A stretch of 64,000 nt of DNA from Iodidimonas sp. SYSU 1G8 (GCF_039655775.1 NZ_JBBYXJ010000002.1:1302001-1366000); one strand, 5' to 3'; positions 1 through 9,592 are shown, numbered from the stretch's first letter. Notes: generated from the sequence alone by a model not told the origin. Made by a program: numbers and translations.

Positions 1-2064
1 GTCGATGAAGACCTCGAACGCGACCACGGGACCCTTCACGTCCATGGCCTTCAGCACTTTGGGGTGCAGCTCGCCGAAGCGGGCAAGGCAGTTCTTCGGG
101 CCGAGCATCAGCCGGCCGCTGCGGCCCGGATGGTACCAGGCCGGCGCGTCGGTGGTGATGCGCAGGTTCGCGGTCGCCGCGCCGAGCGCGTCGAGCAGGG
201 CGAGTGCATCGGCCTTGGCGTCGAAGACGGTCACGGGGGCGGTCGCTTCCGACCAGTGCCGGCCGTGGTTGATGCCGGCGCGGACGCCGCCCGCGACGGT
301 GGTCTGGTCCTCGGGCGCGTCGCCGGCGTACTGGGCGCCGACCTCGAACAGGGCGACCGAGGTGAAGCCGCGATCGGCGTTGCGGCCAGCGGCGTCCACC
401 AGGTTCGGAAGCAGGCTGGGGCGCATGGCGTCCAGTTCCGAGCTGATCGGGTTGACCAGCTTCAGGCTGTCCGGCACGCCGCCGAACAGCTTGGCCAAGG
501 CGGACGAGGTGAACGACCAGGTGACCGCCTCGTTCATGCCGCGCGCGGCCAGCGCCCGGCGGGCGATGCGGACCTGGCGCTGGCGGGCATTGACCGCCGG
601 CTTGATGGTCTCGGTGAGGCGGGGCAGGACGGTCGATGGAATGGCGTGGTAGCCGTGAATACGGGCCACTTCCTCGACCAGATCGGCTTCACCCTCGATA
701 TCGGTGCGCCAGCTCGGAACCTGGGCGACGATGACGCCGCCCATTTCCTCGGCCTTGAAGCCCAGCGATTCCAGGCGCCGCACGGAGTCGGCGGCGGGAA
801 TGTCGATCCCGGTCAGGGTGCGCACCCAGTCGGGGCGCATTTCGGCGGTTTTGCTCCACTCGGGCACCGCGCCGGCGATCACCAGCTCGCTGGCTTCGCC
901 GCCGCAGATCTCTTGGATCAGGCGGGTCGCTTCCTCGGCGCCGCCGATGACGAACTGGCTGTCCACGCCGCGCTCGAAGCGATAGCGGGCGTCGCTGTTG
1001 ATGCCCAGCGTGCGGCCCGTATAGGCGATGCGCAGCGGGTCGAACAGGGCCGATTCCAGCACGATTTCGGTGGTCTCTCCCGTGCAGCCCGAGGCTTCGC
1101 CGCCCATGATGCCGCCCAGGCCCAGCGCCCCGGCATCGTCGGCGATGACGCAGGCGGCTTCGGGCAGGTCGTAGGTCTTGCCGTCCAGCGCCGCCAGCTG
1201 TTCGCCGGGGTTGGCGACGCGCACATGAATGCCGCCGGTCAGTTTGGCGGCGTCATAGACATGCAGCGGGCGGGCGCGGTCGAAGGAGAGATAGTTGGTG
1301 ATGTCGACCAGCGCCGAGATCGGACGCAGGCCAATGGCCTTCAGGCGGCGCTGCATCCAGGCCGGGCTGGGGCCGTTCCTGACGCCGCGAATGGTGCGGC
1401 CGACGAAGACCGGGCAGGCGGGGGCGTCTTCCGGGGCCAGCTTCAGACTGATGCCGACCGGGCTCGCGAACGTGCCCTTCACCGGCGTGACCGGCGCGGG
1501 CTTCAGCGTGCCGATGCCGGCGGCGGCCAGATCGCGGGCGATGCCGCGCACGCCCAGGCAATCCTGCCGGTTGGGCGTGATGTTGATCTCGATGACCGGA
1601 TCGTCCATGCCCAGCACCTTGGCGAAGGGCACGCCCAGCGGCGCGTCCTCGGGCATCTCGATGATGCCGTCATGGGCTTCCGACAGACCCATCTCGCGCT
1701 CGGACACCAGCATGCCGTTGGAGGCGACGCCGCGAATCTCGCTGGGCTTCAGCACCAGGCCGGTGGCCGGCACGGTCAGGCCGCTGTGCGCGAACACCGC
1801 TTTCAGACCGGTGCGCGCATTGGGCGCGCCGCACACGACCTGGACGGTCTCGCTGCCGGTGTCCACCTGGCAGACCCGCAGCTTGTCCGCATTGGGGTGC
1901 GGCTCGGCCTTGATGACATGGGCGACCGTGAACGGCGCCAGCACCGAGCCATTGTCCTCGACGCCTTCGACCTCGAGGCCGATGGCGGTCAGGGTATCGG
2001 TGATGGTCTTCAGGTCGGCCGCGGTGTCGAGATGATCCTTCAGCCAGGACAGGGTGAATTTCAT
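1..2064 (-). CDS. pheT: Phenylalanine--tRNA ligase beta subunit (3' end off the window)
   Basis: Beta subunit of the cytoplasmic (alpha-beta)2 phenylalanyl-tRNA synthetase, which charges tRNA-Phe. Reading the minus strand from 2064 gives an open frame of 688 codons that begins [14 protein letters not shown] and is still open at base 1. The tRNA-binding (EMAP-like) domain lies at about residues 40-150, the B3/B4 editing domain at about 205-375, B5 at about 400-470 and the catalytic-like core after that. The family is normally near 800 residues, so roughly the last 110 (the ferredoxin-fold anticodon-binding domain) lie outside the window. The ATG overlaps the pheS stop by four bases (ATGA), implying translational coupling of the two subunits. 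No frameshift is seen. Confidence 0.97.
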   Translation of the reverse strand, partial: MKFTLSWLKDHLDTAADLKTITDTLTAIGLEVEGVEDNGSVLAPFTVAHVIKAEPHPNADKLRVCQVDTGSETVQVVCGAPNARTGLKAVFAHSGLTVPATGLVLKPSEIRGVASNGMLVSEREMGLSEAHDGIIEMPEDAPLGVPFAKVLGMDDPVIEINITPNRQDCLGVRGIARDLAAAGIGTLKPAPVTPVKGTFASPVGISLKLAPEDAPACPVFVGRTIRGVRNGPSPAWMQRRLKAIGLRPISALVDITNYLSFDRARPLHVYDAAKLTGGIHVRVANPGEQLAALDGKTYDLPEAACVIADDAGALGLGGIMGGEASGCTGETTEIVLESALFDPLRIAYTGRTLGINSDARYRFERGVDSQFVIGGAEEATRLIQEICGGEASELVIAGAVPEWSKTAEMRPDWVRTLTGIDIPAADSVRRLESLGFKAEEMGGVIVAQVPSWRTDIEGEADLVEEVARIHGYHAIPSTVLPRLTETIKPAVNARQRQVRIARRALAARGMNEAVTWSFTSSALAKLFGGVPDSLKLVNPISSELDAMRPSLLPNLVDAAGRNADRGFTSVALFEVGAQYAGDAPEDQTTVAGGVRAGINHGRHWSEATAPVTVFDAKADALALLDALGAATANLRITTDAPAWYHPGRSGRLMLGPKNCLARFGELHPKVLKAMDVKGPVVAFEVFID

Positions 2065-3137
2065 CGGCTCACTCCCTGGCCCAGGGTCGGTACATTCAGC
2101 GACGAGAAGCCGTAATGGCGCAGCCAGCGCAGGTCGCTGTCGAAGAAAGCGCGCAGATCGGGGGCGCCATATTTCAGCATGGCGATGCGGTCGATGCCCA
2201 TGCCGAAGGCGAAGCCCTGGTATTTGGCGGGGTCCACGCCGCAATGCTCCAGCACCTTGGGGTGCACCATGCCGCAGCCCATGATCTCCAGCCAGTCGTC
2301 GCCTTCGCCGATGCGCAGCTCGCCGCCGTCGCGGCGGCAGCCGATATCGACCTCGGCCGATGGCTCGGTGAAGGGGAAATAGCTGGGGCGAAAGCGCATC
2401 TTCACCTCGTCCACCTCGAAGAAGGCGCGGCAGAACGCCTCGATGCAGCCTTTCAGATGACCCATGTGAGTCGATTCGTCGATCACCAGCGCCTCGATCT
2501 GGTGGAACATGGGCGTGTGGGTCTGGTCGCTGTCGCAGCGGAAGGTGCGGCCCGGCGCGATGATGCGCAGCGGCGGCTTGGTGTTCAGCATGGTGCGGAT
2601 CTGGACCGGGCTGGTGTGGGTGCGCAGCACGCGGCGCGTCCCGTCCGGCCGCTCGGGAAGGTAGAAGGTGTCGTGCATCTGCCGGGCAGGGTGCTCGGGC
2701 GGAATGTTCAGCGCGGTGAAGTTGTAGAAATCTTCCTCGATGTCCGGGCCTTCAGCGACGGTGAACCCCATCTGGGCGAAGATTTCGGTCACCTCGTCGA
2801 TCACCTGGCTGACCGGATGGATGCTACCGCGCGCTTCGGGCAGGACCGGCAGGGTGACGTCGATCCGCTCGCTGACCAGCCGGGCGTCCAGCAGCGCGTC
2901 CTCCAGCGCCTCGCGGGCGGCGCGGATGGCGCTGTCCACGTCGTCCTTCAGGCCGTTGAGGGCGGGGCCGGCGCTCTTGCGCTCCTCCGGGCTCATCTGG
3001 CCCAGGCCGCGCATCAGTTCGGAGATGGCGCCCTTTTTGCCGAGGGCGGCGACGCGGATCTGCTCAAGCGCCGCGGAATCGGCGGCGGCGGCGATCCGGG
3101 CCAGAAGGTCTTCGCGAAGGGTGTCGATGTCCTGCAT
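2061..3137 (-). CDS. pheS: Phenylalanine--tRNA ligase alpha subunit
   Basis: Catalytic alpha subunit of phenylalanyl-tRNA synthetase, 358 residues, normal for bacterial PheS. The N-terminal coiled coil (about 1-85) contacts tRNA; class II motif 2 is seen as [18 protein letters not shown] and motif 3 as [17 protein letters not shown] near the C terminus. It is followed by pheT with a four-base overlap and preceded by rplT with a 72-bp gap holding a terminator hairpin, so the pair can be expressed partly apart from the ribosomal protein genes. The start has only a weak purine stretch (GGAAAAAG). An out-of-frame ATG lies 13 bases upstream. Confidence 0.98.
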   Translation of the reverse strand: MQDIDTLREDLLARIAAAADSAALEQIRVAALGKKGAISELMRGLGQMSPEERKSAGPALNGLKDDVDSAIRAAREALEDALLDARLVSERIDVTLPVLPEARGSIHPVSQVIDEVTEIFAQMGFTVAEGPDIEEDFYNFTALNIPPEHPARQMHDTFYLPERPDGTRRVLRTHTSPVQIRTMLNTKPPLRIIAPGRTFRCDSDQTHTPMFHQIEALVIDESTHMGHLKGCIEAFCRAFFEVDEVKMRFRPSYFPFTEPSAEVDIGCRRDGGELRIGEGDDWLEIMGCGMVHPKVLEHCGVDPAKYQGFAFGMGIDRIAMLKYGAPDLRAFFDSDLRWLRHYGFSSLNVPTLGQGVSR

Positions 3138-3151
3138 CAGCTTTTTCCATG

Positions 3152-3178
3152 AAAAAAGGGGGCACGGGGCCCCCTCTT
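3152..3178 (-). terminator. Rho-independent terminator or attenuator between rplT and pheS
   Basis: On the minus strand a seven-base-pair stem (AGGGGGC / GCCCCCT, plus coordinates 3157-3163 and 3169-3175) with a five-base loop is followed at once by six Ts. It ends only about 15 bases before the pheS ATG, so it must leak, be regulated, or be bypassed for pheS to be transcribed from upstream. Confidence 0.8.
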
Positions 3179-3209
3179 CCGAAACGGTATCAAGGCAAGG
3201 AGACCTGGA

Positions 3210-3575
3210 TCAGGCGGCCTTCGCCAGCGCGTCCTGCGCCTGCTTGACCAGCGAAGCGAAGGTTGCGGGCTCGTGGATGGCGATATCCGACAGGACCTTG
3301 CGGTCGAGTTCGATGCCGCTCAACAGGAGCCCGTTGATAAAGCGGGAATAGGTCAGGCCGTGTTCACGGACGGCGGCGTTGATGCGCTGGATCCACAGGG
3401 CGCGGAAGGTGCGCTTCTTCGCACGGCGGTCGCGATAGGCGTACTGACCGGCCTTCTCCACCGCCTGATTGGCGATGCGGATGGTATTCTTGCGGCGGCC
3501 GTAATAGCCCTTCGCCGCGTCGAGGATCTTCTTGTGACGGGCGTGCGTCGTCACACCGCGTTTTACGCGAGACAT
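3210..3575 (-). CDS. rplT: 50S ribosomal protein L20
   Basis: Large-subunit ribosomal protein L20, 121 residues, needed early in 50S assembly and in many bacteria also a translational repressor of the rpmI-rplT mRNA. The sequence is highly basic with the family start [18 protein letters not shown] and the internal block [19 protein letters not shown] strong AAGGAG lies eight bases before the ATG and overlaps the end of rpmI 12 bp upstream. infC, which often precedes rpmI, is not here. Confidence 0.98.
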   Translation of the reverse strand: MSRVKRGVTTHARHKKILDAAKGYYGRRKNTIRIANQAVEKAGQYAYRDRRAKKRTFRALWIQRINAAVREHGLTYSRFINGLLLSGIELDRKVLSDIAIHEPATFASLVKQAQDALAKAA

Positions 3576-3587
3576 GCTGCGAGCTCC

Positions 3588-3785
3588 TTAGCCGTAGGGA
3601 AGGAATTTTTTGACGATACGGGCATCGGCATCACACAGGATGGTGGTGCCGCGCTGATTGCGGATCTGCTTGTTGGTCCGCTTGATCATGCCGTGCCGCT
3701 TGTTCGCCTGGTTGGAGCGAACCTTTCCCGACGCCGTCAGGCTGAAGCGCTTCTTAGCGCCCGATTTGGTCTTTAGCTTGGGCAT
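3588..3785 (-). CDS. rpmI: 50S ribosomal protein L35
   Basis: Small basic ribosomal protein L35, 65 residues, the usual size. Family signatures [14 protein letters not shown] and [18 protein letters not shown] are visible. It is the first gene of the minus-strand rpmI-rplT-pheS-pheT cluster. An AGGA motif lies seven bases before the ATG and a good sigma70-type promoter about 80 bases upstream. Confidence 0.97.
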   Translation of the reverse strand: MPKLKTKSGAKKRFSLTASGKVRSNQANKRHGMIKRTNKQIRNQRGTTILCDADARIVKKFLPYG

Positions 3786-3866
3786 TTCGCTTTCCTTTTG
3801 GTCGAATGTTGTTCAGCGATGAAGACCGCCGCGGCATGCCCTGCCGGCCGGGCGATCAAGGCGCGC

Positions 3867-3895
3867 TTTATAGCGTCGGCCTTTCCCGGTTGCAA
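3867..3895 (-). promoter_or_regulatory. Sigma70-type promoter for rpmI-rplT(-pheST)
   Basis: Minus-strand hexamers TTGCAA (3890-3895) and TATAAA (3867-3872) are separated by exactly 17 bases, near consensus. The predicted start would be near 3860, giving a leader of about 75 bases before rpmI. Confidence 0.65.
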
Positions 3896-3956
3896 GCGCT
3901 GTGGCGGCGCATGCCCGCCGATGCTTATGATGGGCGTCTGACAAGGGGAGAATGCC

Positions 3957-4862
3957 ATGTTGCTGCGCCGCGCCGCGAGAGGATTCCTGCTGCTGGGCCT
4001 GTTGCTCGCGTCGGGCTGGCAGTCCGCCGCCGCCATACAGCTGAGCCTGCCGCAGCCCGCCGGCCCGGCCATGTGGCGCCTCCAGGCCGAGGGTGCCACG
4101 GTGTATTTCCTGGGCTCGTTCCATCTGCTGCCGCCCACCCTGGCCTGGCGGGACGAGCGGGTGACGGGCGCCATGCGCGAGGCGCGGACCGTGGTCTTCG
4201 AGGTCGATATGCCCGACTCACAAGAAGGCGCGGTGAACGCCATGATGATGCGCCGCGCCGCGCTGCCCGCCGGGCGCACCTTGCAGGACGAACTGGATGT
4301 CGAGACCTACGCCCACCTGACGCGCGTGGTGGCGCGCACGCCGCTGCAGATGCCGGTGCTCGAGCGGACCAAGCCCTGGTTCGTGGCGACGGCGCTGGTG
4401 GTCGGCTACATGATGCAGCAGGGCGCCGATCCGGCGCTGGGCGTCGATGCCGTCCTGGCGCGCGAGGCCCGCGCCAGCGGCAAGACCATCGCCGCCTTCG
4501 AGACCATCGAGCAGCAGCTGGACCTGCTGGAGTCCATGTCGCGCGAGGAGCCGAACTTCCTGGTGATGGACACCATCCGGTTCATCGAGAATCCCGAAGG
4601 GCTGCTGGCCCGCACCATCGACGCGTGGAAGAGCGGCGACACGGACACTCTGGCCCGGGTGATGGAAGACGATCTGGACGGTTACGAAGGCGCCTATGAC
4701 CGCTTCATCGCCGACCGCAACGCGGCCTGGGTGCCGGAGATCGAGGCGATGATCCGGAAAGGCGGGGTCTATTTCGTGGTGGTCGGCGCGGGCCACCTGG
4801 TTGGCGACCGGAACGTCATCGGCCTGCTGGAAGCCAAGGGATACCAGATCGAGCGGTTCTGA
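3957..4862 (+). CDS. TraB/GumN family protein, exported
   Basis: A 301-residue TraB/GumN family protein (the Tiki/PrgY superfamily of putative metalloproteases; bacterial function mostly unproven). It begins with a basic start and a hydrophobic signal peptide ending about AAA at residue 26, so it is probably periplasmic or lipid-anchored outside the cytoplasm. The two family GxxH elements are present: GSFHLLP near residue 53 and GAGHLVGDRNVIGLL near the C terminus. A GGGGAG lies six bases before the ATG. It is divergent from rpmI and converges on the thiolase; no operon partner is seen. Confidence 0.85.
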   Translation: MLLRRAARGFLLLGLLLASGWQSAAAIQLSLPQPAGPAMWRLQAEGATVYFLGSFHLLPPTLAWRDERVTGAMREARTVVFEVDMPDSQEGAVNAMMMRRAALPAGRTLQDELDVETYAHLTRVVARTPLQMPVLERTKPWFVATALVVGYMMQQGADPALGVDAVLAREARASGKTIAAFETIEQQLDLLESMSREEPNFLVMDTIRFIENPEGLLARTIDAWKSGDTDTLARVMEDDLDGYEGAYDRFIADRNAAWVPEIEAMIRKGGVYFVVVGAGHLVGDRNVIGLLEAKGYQIERF

Positions 4863-4908
4863 TCAGGGTCGCTGCTCGCGCCGTGACGCTCTTCAATGAC
4901 GGAATGGG

Positions 4909-6054
4909 TTAGACCTGAAGCACGGTGCAGGCCGACAGGCCCGGGGCGCCGTGGACGTGGGTGAAGGCGGTCTTCGGGGTGCCGGGCACCTGGCGGTCGC
5001 CGGCGTCACCGCGCAGCTGGGCGATCACCTCGCAGACCTGGCGCAGGCCCGAGGCGCCGATGGGCTCGCCATTGGCGATGCAGCCGCCATCGGTGTTGAC
5101 GGGCATGCGGCCGCCGATTTCGGTGTCGCCATCGCGCAGCAGTTTTTCCTGCTCGCCATCGGCGCAGAAGCCGCATTCGGCCAGATACATGATCTCGGCT
5201 CCCGCCTCCGTATCCTGCACTTGGACGATGTCGACGTCCTCGGGGCCGAGGCCGGCCATCTCGAAGGTGGCGCGGCTGGCGATGGTCGACGGGCTGGCGG
5301 CGCGCTCAAGGCCGAGATAGGGGCTGAACACCTCGAACGAGCCGTAATGGCGGGTACGCAGCGCGGCGGCGCGCAGGAACACCGGCCGGTTGGTGAAGCG
5401 GCGCGCCACCTTCTCGCTGGCCAGGATCAGCGCCGCGCCGCCCTCGGCGGGCGAGCAGAACATGTATTTGGTCAGCGGATAGGACAGCATGTCCGAGTTC
5501 ATGATGGTGTCCATGGTCACCGGCTCGCGGCGCCACGCATTGGGATTCCTGGCGCCGTTGCGGAACGCCTTGTTCGCGACCATGCCAAGCGCGTCGCGCG
5601 AGATGCCGTGTTCCGACAAATAGCGGTTGATCTTCATGCCGAAGAACTGGGTGGTCAGCATCAGGCCGGTCTCGCCGTACCAGGTCTCGAGGCCGGAATT
5701 GCGCGGGTCCGAATTGAACGCGCCGCGCGGGTGCTTGTCGAAGCCGACGGCGAGGCCGAGATCGTACTGCCCGGCCTTGATCGCGGCATAGGCCGAGAGA
5801 AGGGCCGAGCCGCCCGTGGCGCAGCCATTCGAGACATTGACGAACTGGATGCCGGTCAGGCCCAGCTCATTGACCAGCGAATCCGCGCTGCCCGCCGCGG
5901 CCGAGCCACCGAAGGCGAACTGCATGTCGGTCCATTCCAGCCCGCAATCCTTCAGCGCCTGCCGTACGGCGTAGGCGCCCTGCTGGCGGCCGCTCACGCC
6001 GTCGGTGCGGCCGAACGGATGCAGGCCGATGCCGATGATGCACACTTCGGTCAT
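4909..6054 (-). CDS. SCP2-type (lipid-transfer) thiolase, copy 1
   Basis: Thiolase-superfamily enzyme, 381 residues, of the SCP2/lipid-transfer branch, which cleaves or condenses acyl-CoA chains. The nucleophile Cys78 sits in SNGCATGGSAL. The usual GHP histidine motif is replaced by GEP at 329-331 in TDGGCIANGEPIGASG; a histidine (366) and a cysteine (376) remain near the C terminus. It is followed by a second, very similar thiolase in the same orientation, about three quarters identical by eye. A GGGGAG Shine-Dalgarno lies seven bases before the ATG inside a small hairpin. No hotdog or DUF35 partner is adjacent. Exact substrate unknown. Confidence 0.88.
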   Translation of the reverse strand: MTEVCIIGIGLHPFGRTDGVSGRQQGAYAVRQALKDCGLEWTDMQFAFGGSAAAGSADSLVNELGLTGIQFVNVSNGCATGGSALLSAYAAIKAGQYDLGLAVGFDKHPRGAFNSDPRNSGLETWYGETGLMLTTQFFGMKINRYLSEHGISRDALGMVANKAFRNGARNPNAWRREPVTMDTIMNSDMLSYPLTKYMFCSPAEGGAALILASEKVARRFTNRPVFLRAAALRTRHYGSFEVFSPYLGLERAASPSTIASRATFEMAGLGPEDVDIVQVQDTEAGAEIMYLAECGFCADGEQEKLLRDGDTEIGGRMPVNTDGGCIANGEPIGASGLRQVCEVIAQLRGDAGDRQVPGTPKTAFTHVHGAPGLSACTVLQV

Positions 6055-6062
6055 GGATGGTC

Positions 6063-6078
6063 TCCCCGGTTAAGGGGA
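6063..6078 (-). promoter_or_regulatory. Hairpin covering the thiolase 1 ribosome-binding site
   Basis: On the minus strand TCCCC, a six-base loop and GGGGA form a five-base-pair hairpin whose 3' arm is the GGGGAG Shine-Dalgarno of the thiolase that starts at 6054. It could limit translation initiation. A similar arrangement precedes the acyl-CoA ligase at 47.7 kb. Confidence 0.4.
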
Positions 6079-6149
6079 AGAGTTTATACCGCGATATAGT
6101 AAAGGGCGAGTCCCTTGCCCTGAATTATCGTCATGGCGAGCGGACGGCT

Positions 6150-7295
6150 TCAGACCTGCAGCACGGTGCAGGCCGAGACGCCCGGGCCGCCATAGACGTG
6201 GGTGTAGCCGGTCTTGGGGCTGTTCGGTACCTGCCGCGCGCCCGCGTCGCCGCGCAGTTGCAGCACGACCTCGTAGACCTGGCGCAGGCCCGAGGCGCCG
6301 ATGGGTTCGCCATTGGCGATGCAGCCGCCATCGGTGTTGATGGGCATCTTGCCACCGATCTCGGTGTGGCCTTCCTGGATCAGCTTTTCCTGATCGCCGT
6401 CCCTGCAGAAGCCGTTCTCGGCCATGTGCATGATCTCGGCGCCCGATTCCGTGTCCTGGATCTGGATCACGTCCATGTCCTCCGGTCCAACGCCGGCCAT
6501 CTCGAAGGCGACCTTCGAGGCGAACACGGTCGGGCTGGGCGCGCGCTCCAGCGCCAGATAGGGGCTGAACACCTCGAAGGCACCGTAGTGGCGGGTGCGC
6601 AGGGTGCAGGCGCGCAGATGGACGGGGCGGTTGGTGTAGCGGCGGGCCGCTTCCTCGCTGGCCAGGATCAGCGCGATGCCGCCTTCGGCCGGCGAGCAGA
6701 ACATGTACTTGGTCAGCGGATAGGACAGCATGTCCGAATGCAGCACCGTGTCCAGGTCGACCTCATCCCGGCGCCAGGCGTTGGGGTTCAGCTTGCCGTT
6801 GCGGAACGCCTTCTGCGCCACCATGCCCAGCGTCTCGTGCGAGATGCCATGTTCCTGCATGTAGCGGTTGATCTTCATGGCGAAGAACTGGGTGGTCAGG
6901 CTCAGGCCGGTCTCGCCGTACCAGCGCTCAAGGCCGCGGCTGGCGGGGTCGGAGTTGAACGCGCCCCGCGGATGCTTGTCGAAGCCCACGGCCACGCCCA
7001 GATCGTACTGGCCGGATTTGATCGAGGTGTAGGCCGAGATCAGCGCGCTGCCGCCGGTGGCGCAGCCATTGGAGACGTTGACGAACTGGATGCCGGTCAG
7101 CCCCAGCTCGTTGACGAGGGAATCGGCGTTGCCCGAGGCGGCCGAGCCGCCATAGGCGAACTGCATGTCCGACCATTCCAGCCCGGCGTCCTTCAGCGCG
7201 TCGCGCACGGCGTGCGCGCCCTGCTGGCGTCCGGTCTTGCCTTCGGTCCGGCCGAATTTGTGAATGCCGATACCGATGATGCAGACTTCCGTCAT
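6150..7295 (-). CDS. SCP2-type (lipid-transfer) thiolase, copy 2
   Basis: Paralogue of the downstream thiolase, also 381 residues and colinear with it from end to end without gaps. Cys78 in SNGCATGGSAL, the GEP variant at 329-331 and the C-terminal ACTVLQV are all kept, so both copies belong to the same subfamily and are probably active. Differences are scattered, as expected for an old tandem duplication with separate substrate ranges or a heteromer. An AAGGA and GGAAAG stretch precedes the ATG. The 95-bp gap between the copies has no strong terminator, so co-transcription is likely. Confidence 0.88.
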   Translation of the reverse strand: MTEVCIIGIGIHKFGRTEGKTGRQQGAHAVRDALKDAGLEWSDMQFAYGGSAASGNADSLVNELGLTGIQFVNVSNGCATGGSALISAYTSIKSGQYDLGVAVGFDKHPRGAFNSDPASRGLERWYGETGLSLTTQFFAMKINRYMQEHGISHETLGMVAQKAFRNGKLNPNAWRRDEVDLDTVLHSDMLSYPLTKYMFCSPAEGGIALILASEEAARRYTNRPVHLRACTLRTRHYGAFEVFSPYLALERAPSPTVFASKVAFEMAGVGPEDMDVIQIQDTESGAEIMHMAENGFCRDGDQEKLIQEGHTEIGGKMPINTDGGCIANGEPIGASGLRQVYEVVLQLRGDAGARQVPNSPKTGYTHVYGGPGVSACTVLQV

Positions 7296-7355
7296 CTTTC
7301 CGATCCTTCAAAACAAGCTTGGGTGCAGAAAACCCTTATGCCTGATTCCGGCGGC

Positions 7356-8540
7356 TCAGTCGAGTTGCAGGACGATGGCTTTCAGATAGGCGCTTTCCGG
7401 CAGCAGCGGGTGCACCGGATGGTCGGGACCGGCGCCGGACGAACGGAGGATGCGGCCCGACCGGCGGGCATCGCCCAGGCCGCGCGCCACTTCCTCGGCG
7501 AAGGCCTCGGGGCTGACATTGTGGCTGCACGAGGCGGCGAGCAGGATGCCCCCCGGCGCGACCAGCGGCGCGGCCAGCTTGACCATCTTGCGGTAGCCCT
7601 TCAGTCCGGGCTTCAGGTCCTTCTTCGACTTCACGAAGGCGGGCGGGTCGGCGATGACCACATCGAACTTGCGGCCGCCCTGGCCCATGCTTTCCATGGC
7701 CTCGAACGCCTCGGCCCGGCGCAGATCCATGATCCCCGCCACGCCGTTCGCCTCGGCGGCCTGCTTCGCCAGCGCCAGCGCGGGCTCCGACCGGTCGATG
7801 GCGACCACTTCCCTGGCGCCCGCCGCCGCGCACTGGACGCCGAAGGCGCCGGCGAAGGTGTAGAGATCGAGTACCTTGCCGCCGCGCGCGAAGCGGGACA
7901 CGAAGGCGCGGTTGTCGCGGTGATCATAGAACCAGCCGGTCTTCTGGCCGCCGGCCAGGTCGGCGAGGAAGCTGACGCCGTTCTCCTCCAGCGCGACCGG
8001 CCCGTCGACGGCGCCGTGCACGACGCGCACGTCCGAGGCGAGGCCTTCGGTCTGGCGCGCGGGCGTGTCGAGCCGCAGCACGATGGCGTCGGGTTGCACG
8101 GTGTGCTTCAGCGCCGCGACGATGGGCTCCAGCAGCGCGTCCATGCCGGCGGTGTTGGCCTGCACCACCAGCACGCCGCCGAACCGGTCGACGATCAGGC
8201 CCGGCAGGCCATCGGCCTCGGCATGGACCAGCCGGTAGAACGGGCGGTCGTAGAGGCGCTCGCGCAGCCGCAGGGCCGCGCCGATGCGGGCGCGGAAGAA
8301 GGCGGCGTCGATCTTCTCGTCCGGGTCGCGGCTCAGGATGCGGCCGGCGATCAGGGTGTGGGCGTTGAACATGCCCGTGCCCAGCGCGCGGCCTTCGCCG
8401 GACTGGAAGCGCACCAGCGCGCCGCGCGGAATCGCCCGTGCTTCGGCGTCCATGGGAATCTCGTTGGAATAGATCCAGGGATGGCCGAACAGCACCCGCA
8501 TGTGCATGCGGGGATTGAGACGGATGGCGGGAAGGCTCAT
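7356..8540 (-). CDS. RlmI-like 23S rRNA (cytosine-C5) methyltransferase
   Basis: A 394-residue class I SAM-dependent methyltransferase of the RlmI (YccW) family, which makes m5C in 23S rRNA (C1962 in E. coli). An N-terminal PUA-like domain (about 1-75) precedes a central region and a Rossmann domain with motif I LDLYTFAGAFG, acidic motif II AIDRSEPAL and the catalytic DPPAFVKSK. The ASCSHNVSP block follows. The family also has uncharacterised members, so the exact cytosine is inferred. It lies 60 bp upstream of thiolase 2 in the same direction but is probably a separate function. Confidence 0.85.
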   Translation of the reverse strand: MSLPAIRLNPRMHMRVLFGHPWIYSNEIPMDAEARAIPRGALVRFQSGEGRALGTGMFNAHTLIAGRILSRDPDEKIDAAFFRARIGAALRLRERLYDRPFYRLVHAEADGLPGLIVDRFGGVLVVQANTAGMDALLEPIVAALKHTVQPDAIVLRLDTPARQTEGLASDVRVVHGAVDGPVALEENGVSFLADLAGGQKTGWFYDHRDNRAFVSRFARGGKVLDLYTFAGAFGVQCAAAGAREVVAIDRSEPALALAKQAAEANGVAGIMDLRRAEAFEAMESMGQGGRKFDVVIADPPAFVKSKKDLKPGLKGYRKMVKLAAPLVAPGGILLAASCSHNVSPEAFAEEVARGLGDARRSGRILRSSGAGPDHPVHPLLPESAYLKAIVLQLD

Positions 8541-8666
8541 GACATGGGGCTTTCGGTCGGAAGCGGTGGGGCAGACCTACCCCCAAACGCGGCCCGCCGC
8601 CAAATTATAAGTGCTCGCCGCGTCCGGCCATGCGACATACGACCGATTGTTCACGGAGATATGGCC

Positions 8667-9359
8667 ATGGCGCTCACCCTCTACATGCATCCGCTCGCCT
8701 CGTTCTGCCACAAGGTGCTGATCGCCCTGTACGAGAACGCGACCCCGTTCACGCCGCGCATCGTCGACTTCGCGGACCCGCAGGACGCGGCCCAATTTCT
8801 GGCCGTCTGGCCGGTGGGCAAGATTCCCGTGCTGCACGACAGCGCCAAGGACCGGACGCTGCCGGAGACGACCATCATCATCGAGTATCTGGAGCAGTTC
8901 TATCCGGGCGCCCGGCCGCTGCTGCCGCGCCACAAGTCGCAGCGGCTGGAGGCGCGGTTGTGGGACCGGTTCTTCGACCTTTACGTGCAGGTACCCATGC
9001 AGAAGATCGTCGGCGACCGGCTGCGGCCCGAGGGCGCGCGCGACCCGCACGGCGTGGCCGAGGCGCGCGCCGGACTCCGCACCGCCTATGACATGATCGA
9101 GCGCCAGCTCGACGGCAGGGAATGGGCGCTGGGCGACGGCTTCGGCATCGCCGATTGCGCGGCGGCCCCGGCGCTGTTCTATGCCGGGTTCGTCGAGCCG
9201 TCTCCGGCCGGCCATGTCCATCTCGCCGCCTATGTCGAGCGGCTGATGGCGCGCCCGTCGGTCCAGCGGGTGCTGGCGGAGGCGAGGCCCTACTTCCGGA
9301 ATTTCCCCTATCGCGAGGCCATGCCGGCCCGCTTCCTGGAGGATGCCGATCCGGCCTAG
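8667..9359 (+). CDS. Glutathione S-transferase family protein
   Basis: A 230-residue cytosolic glutathione transferase-like protein. The thioredoxin-fold N-terminal domain (about 1-80) contains SFCHKVLIALYE, GKIPVLHD with the cis-proline, and TIIIEYLEQ (glutathione gamma-Glu contact). The helical C-terminal domain contains GDGFGIADCAAAPALFYA. I chose the second of two in-frame ATGs because GGAG lies eight bases before it and only two before the ATG at 8661. It stands alone, divergent from rlmI-like, and its stop overlaps the stop of the next minus-strand gene by the CTAG palindrome. Substrate unknown. Confidence 0.88.
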   Translation: MALTLYMHPLASFCHKVLIALYENATPFTPRIVDFADPQDAAQFLAVWPVGKIPVLHDSAKDRTLPETTIIIEYLEQFYPGARPLLPRHKSQRLEARLWDRFFDLYVQVPMQKIVGDRLRPEGARDPHGVAEARAGLRTAYDMIERQLDGREWALGDGFGIADCAAAPALFYAGFVEPSPAGHVHLAAYVERLMARPSVQRVLAEARPYFRNFPYREAMPARFLEDADPA

Positions 9360-9592
9360 TCGTTCGCGGGCAGGGCGAGGCGCGCGCCCTTGACGCTGGC
9401 GATGATGCGTCCCAGCGTGGCGCGCACTTCCGGGCTCAGGCGCTCGTCATCGGCGGCGGCGCGGACCTCGCCGCTCCACTGGTCGCGGTCCAGCACGCCT
9501 TCGCGGATCAGCTGGCGGACGAGGATGTTGTGGGCCAGCAGCAGCGCCTCGAAGCCGTCATAGAAGTCGTCCATTTCCTGTTCGGTCCACAT
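9356..9592 (-). CDS. Small conserved hypothetical protein
   Basis: A 78-residue protein beginning MWTEQEMDDFYDGFEALL, acidic at the N terminus and predicted mainly helical, with no signal peptide or recognisable catalytic motif. A GGAAGGA Shine-Dalgarno lies about eight bases before the ATG, and its stop overlaps the GST stop in the CTAG palindrome, so this is a real gene boundary. The longer reading of this frame upstream of 9592 has no family-like sequence and was not used. I do not recognise the family. Confidence 0.7.
   Translation of the reverse strand: MWTEQEMDDFYDGFEALLLAHNILVRQLIREGVLDRDQWSGEVRAAADDERLSPEVRATLGRIIASVKGARLALPAND

Noticed and set aside
64-2115. Plus-strand open frame of nearly 700 codons at the window start
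   Set aside because: It mirrors pheT, whose minus-strand reading gives intact tRNA-binding, B3/B4 and B5 domains.
6080-6125. Terminator between the two thiolase genes
   Set aside because: Only five-base-pair stems (AGGGC/GCCCT) without a T tract; too weak to call.
6057-9359. Very long plus-strand open frame opposite the thiolases and rRNA methyltransferase
   Set aside because: Only its last 230 codons (from 8667) encode a recognisable protein with a ribosome-binding site; the rest is the complement of conserved minus-strand genes.
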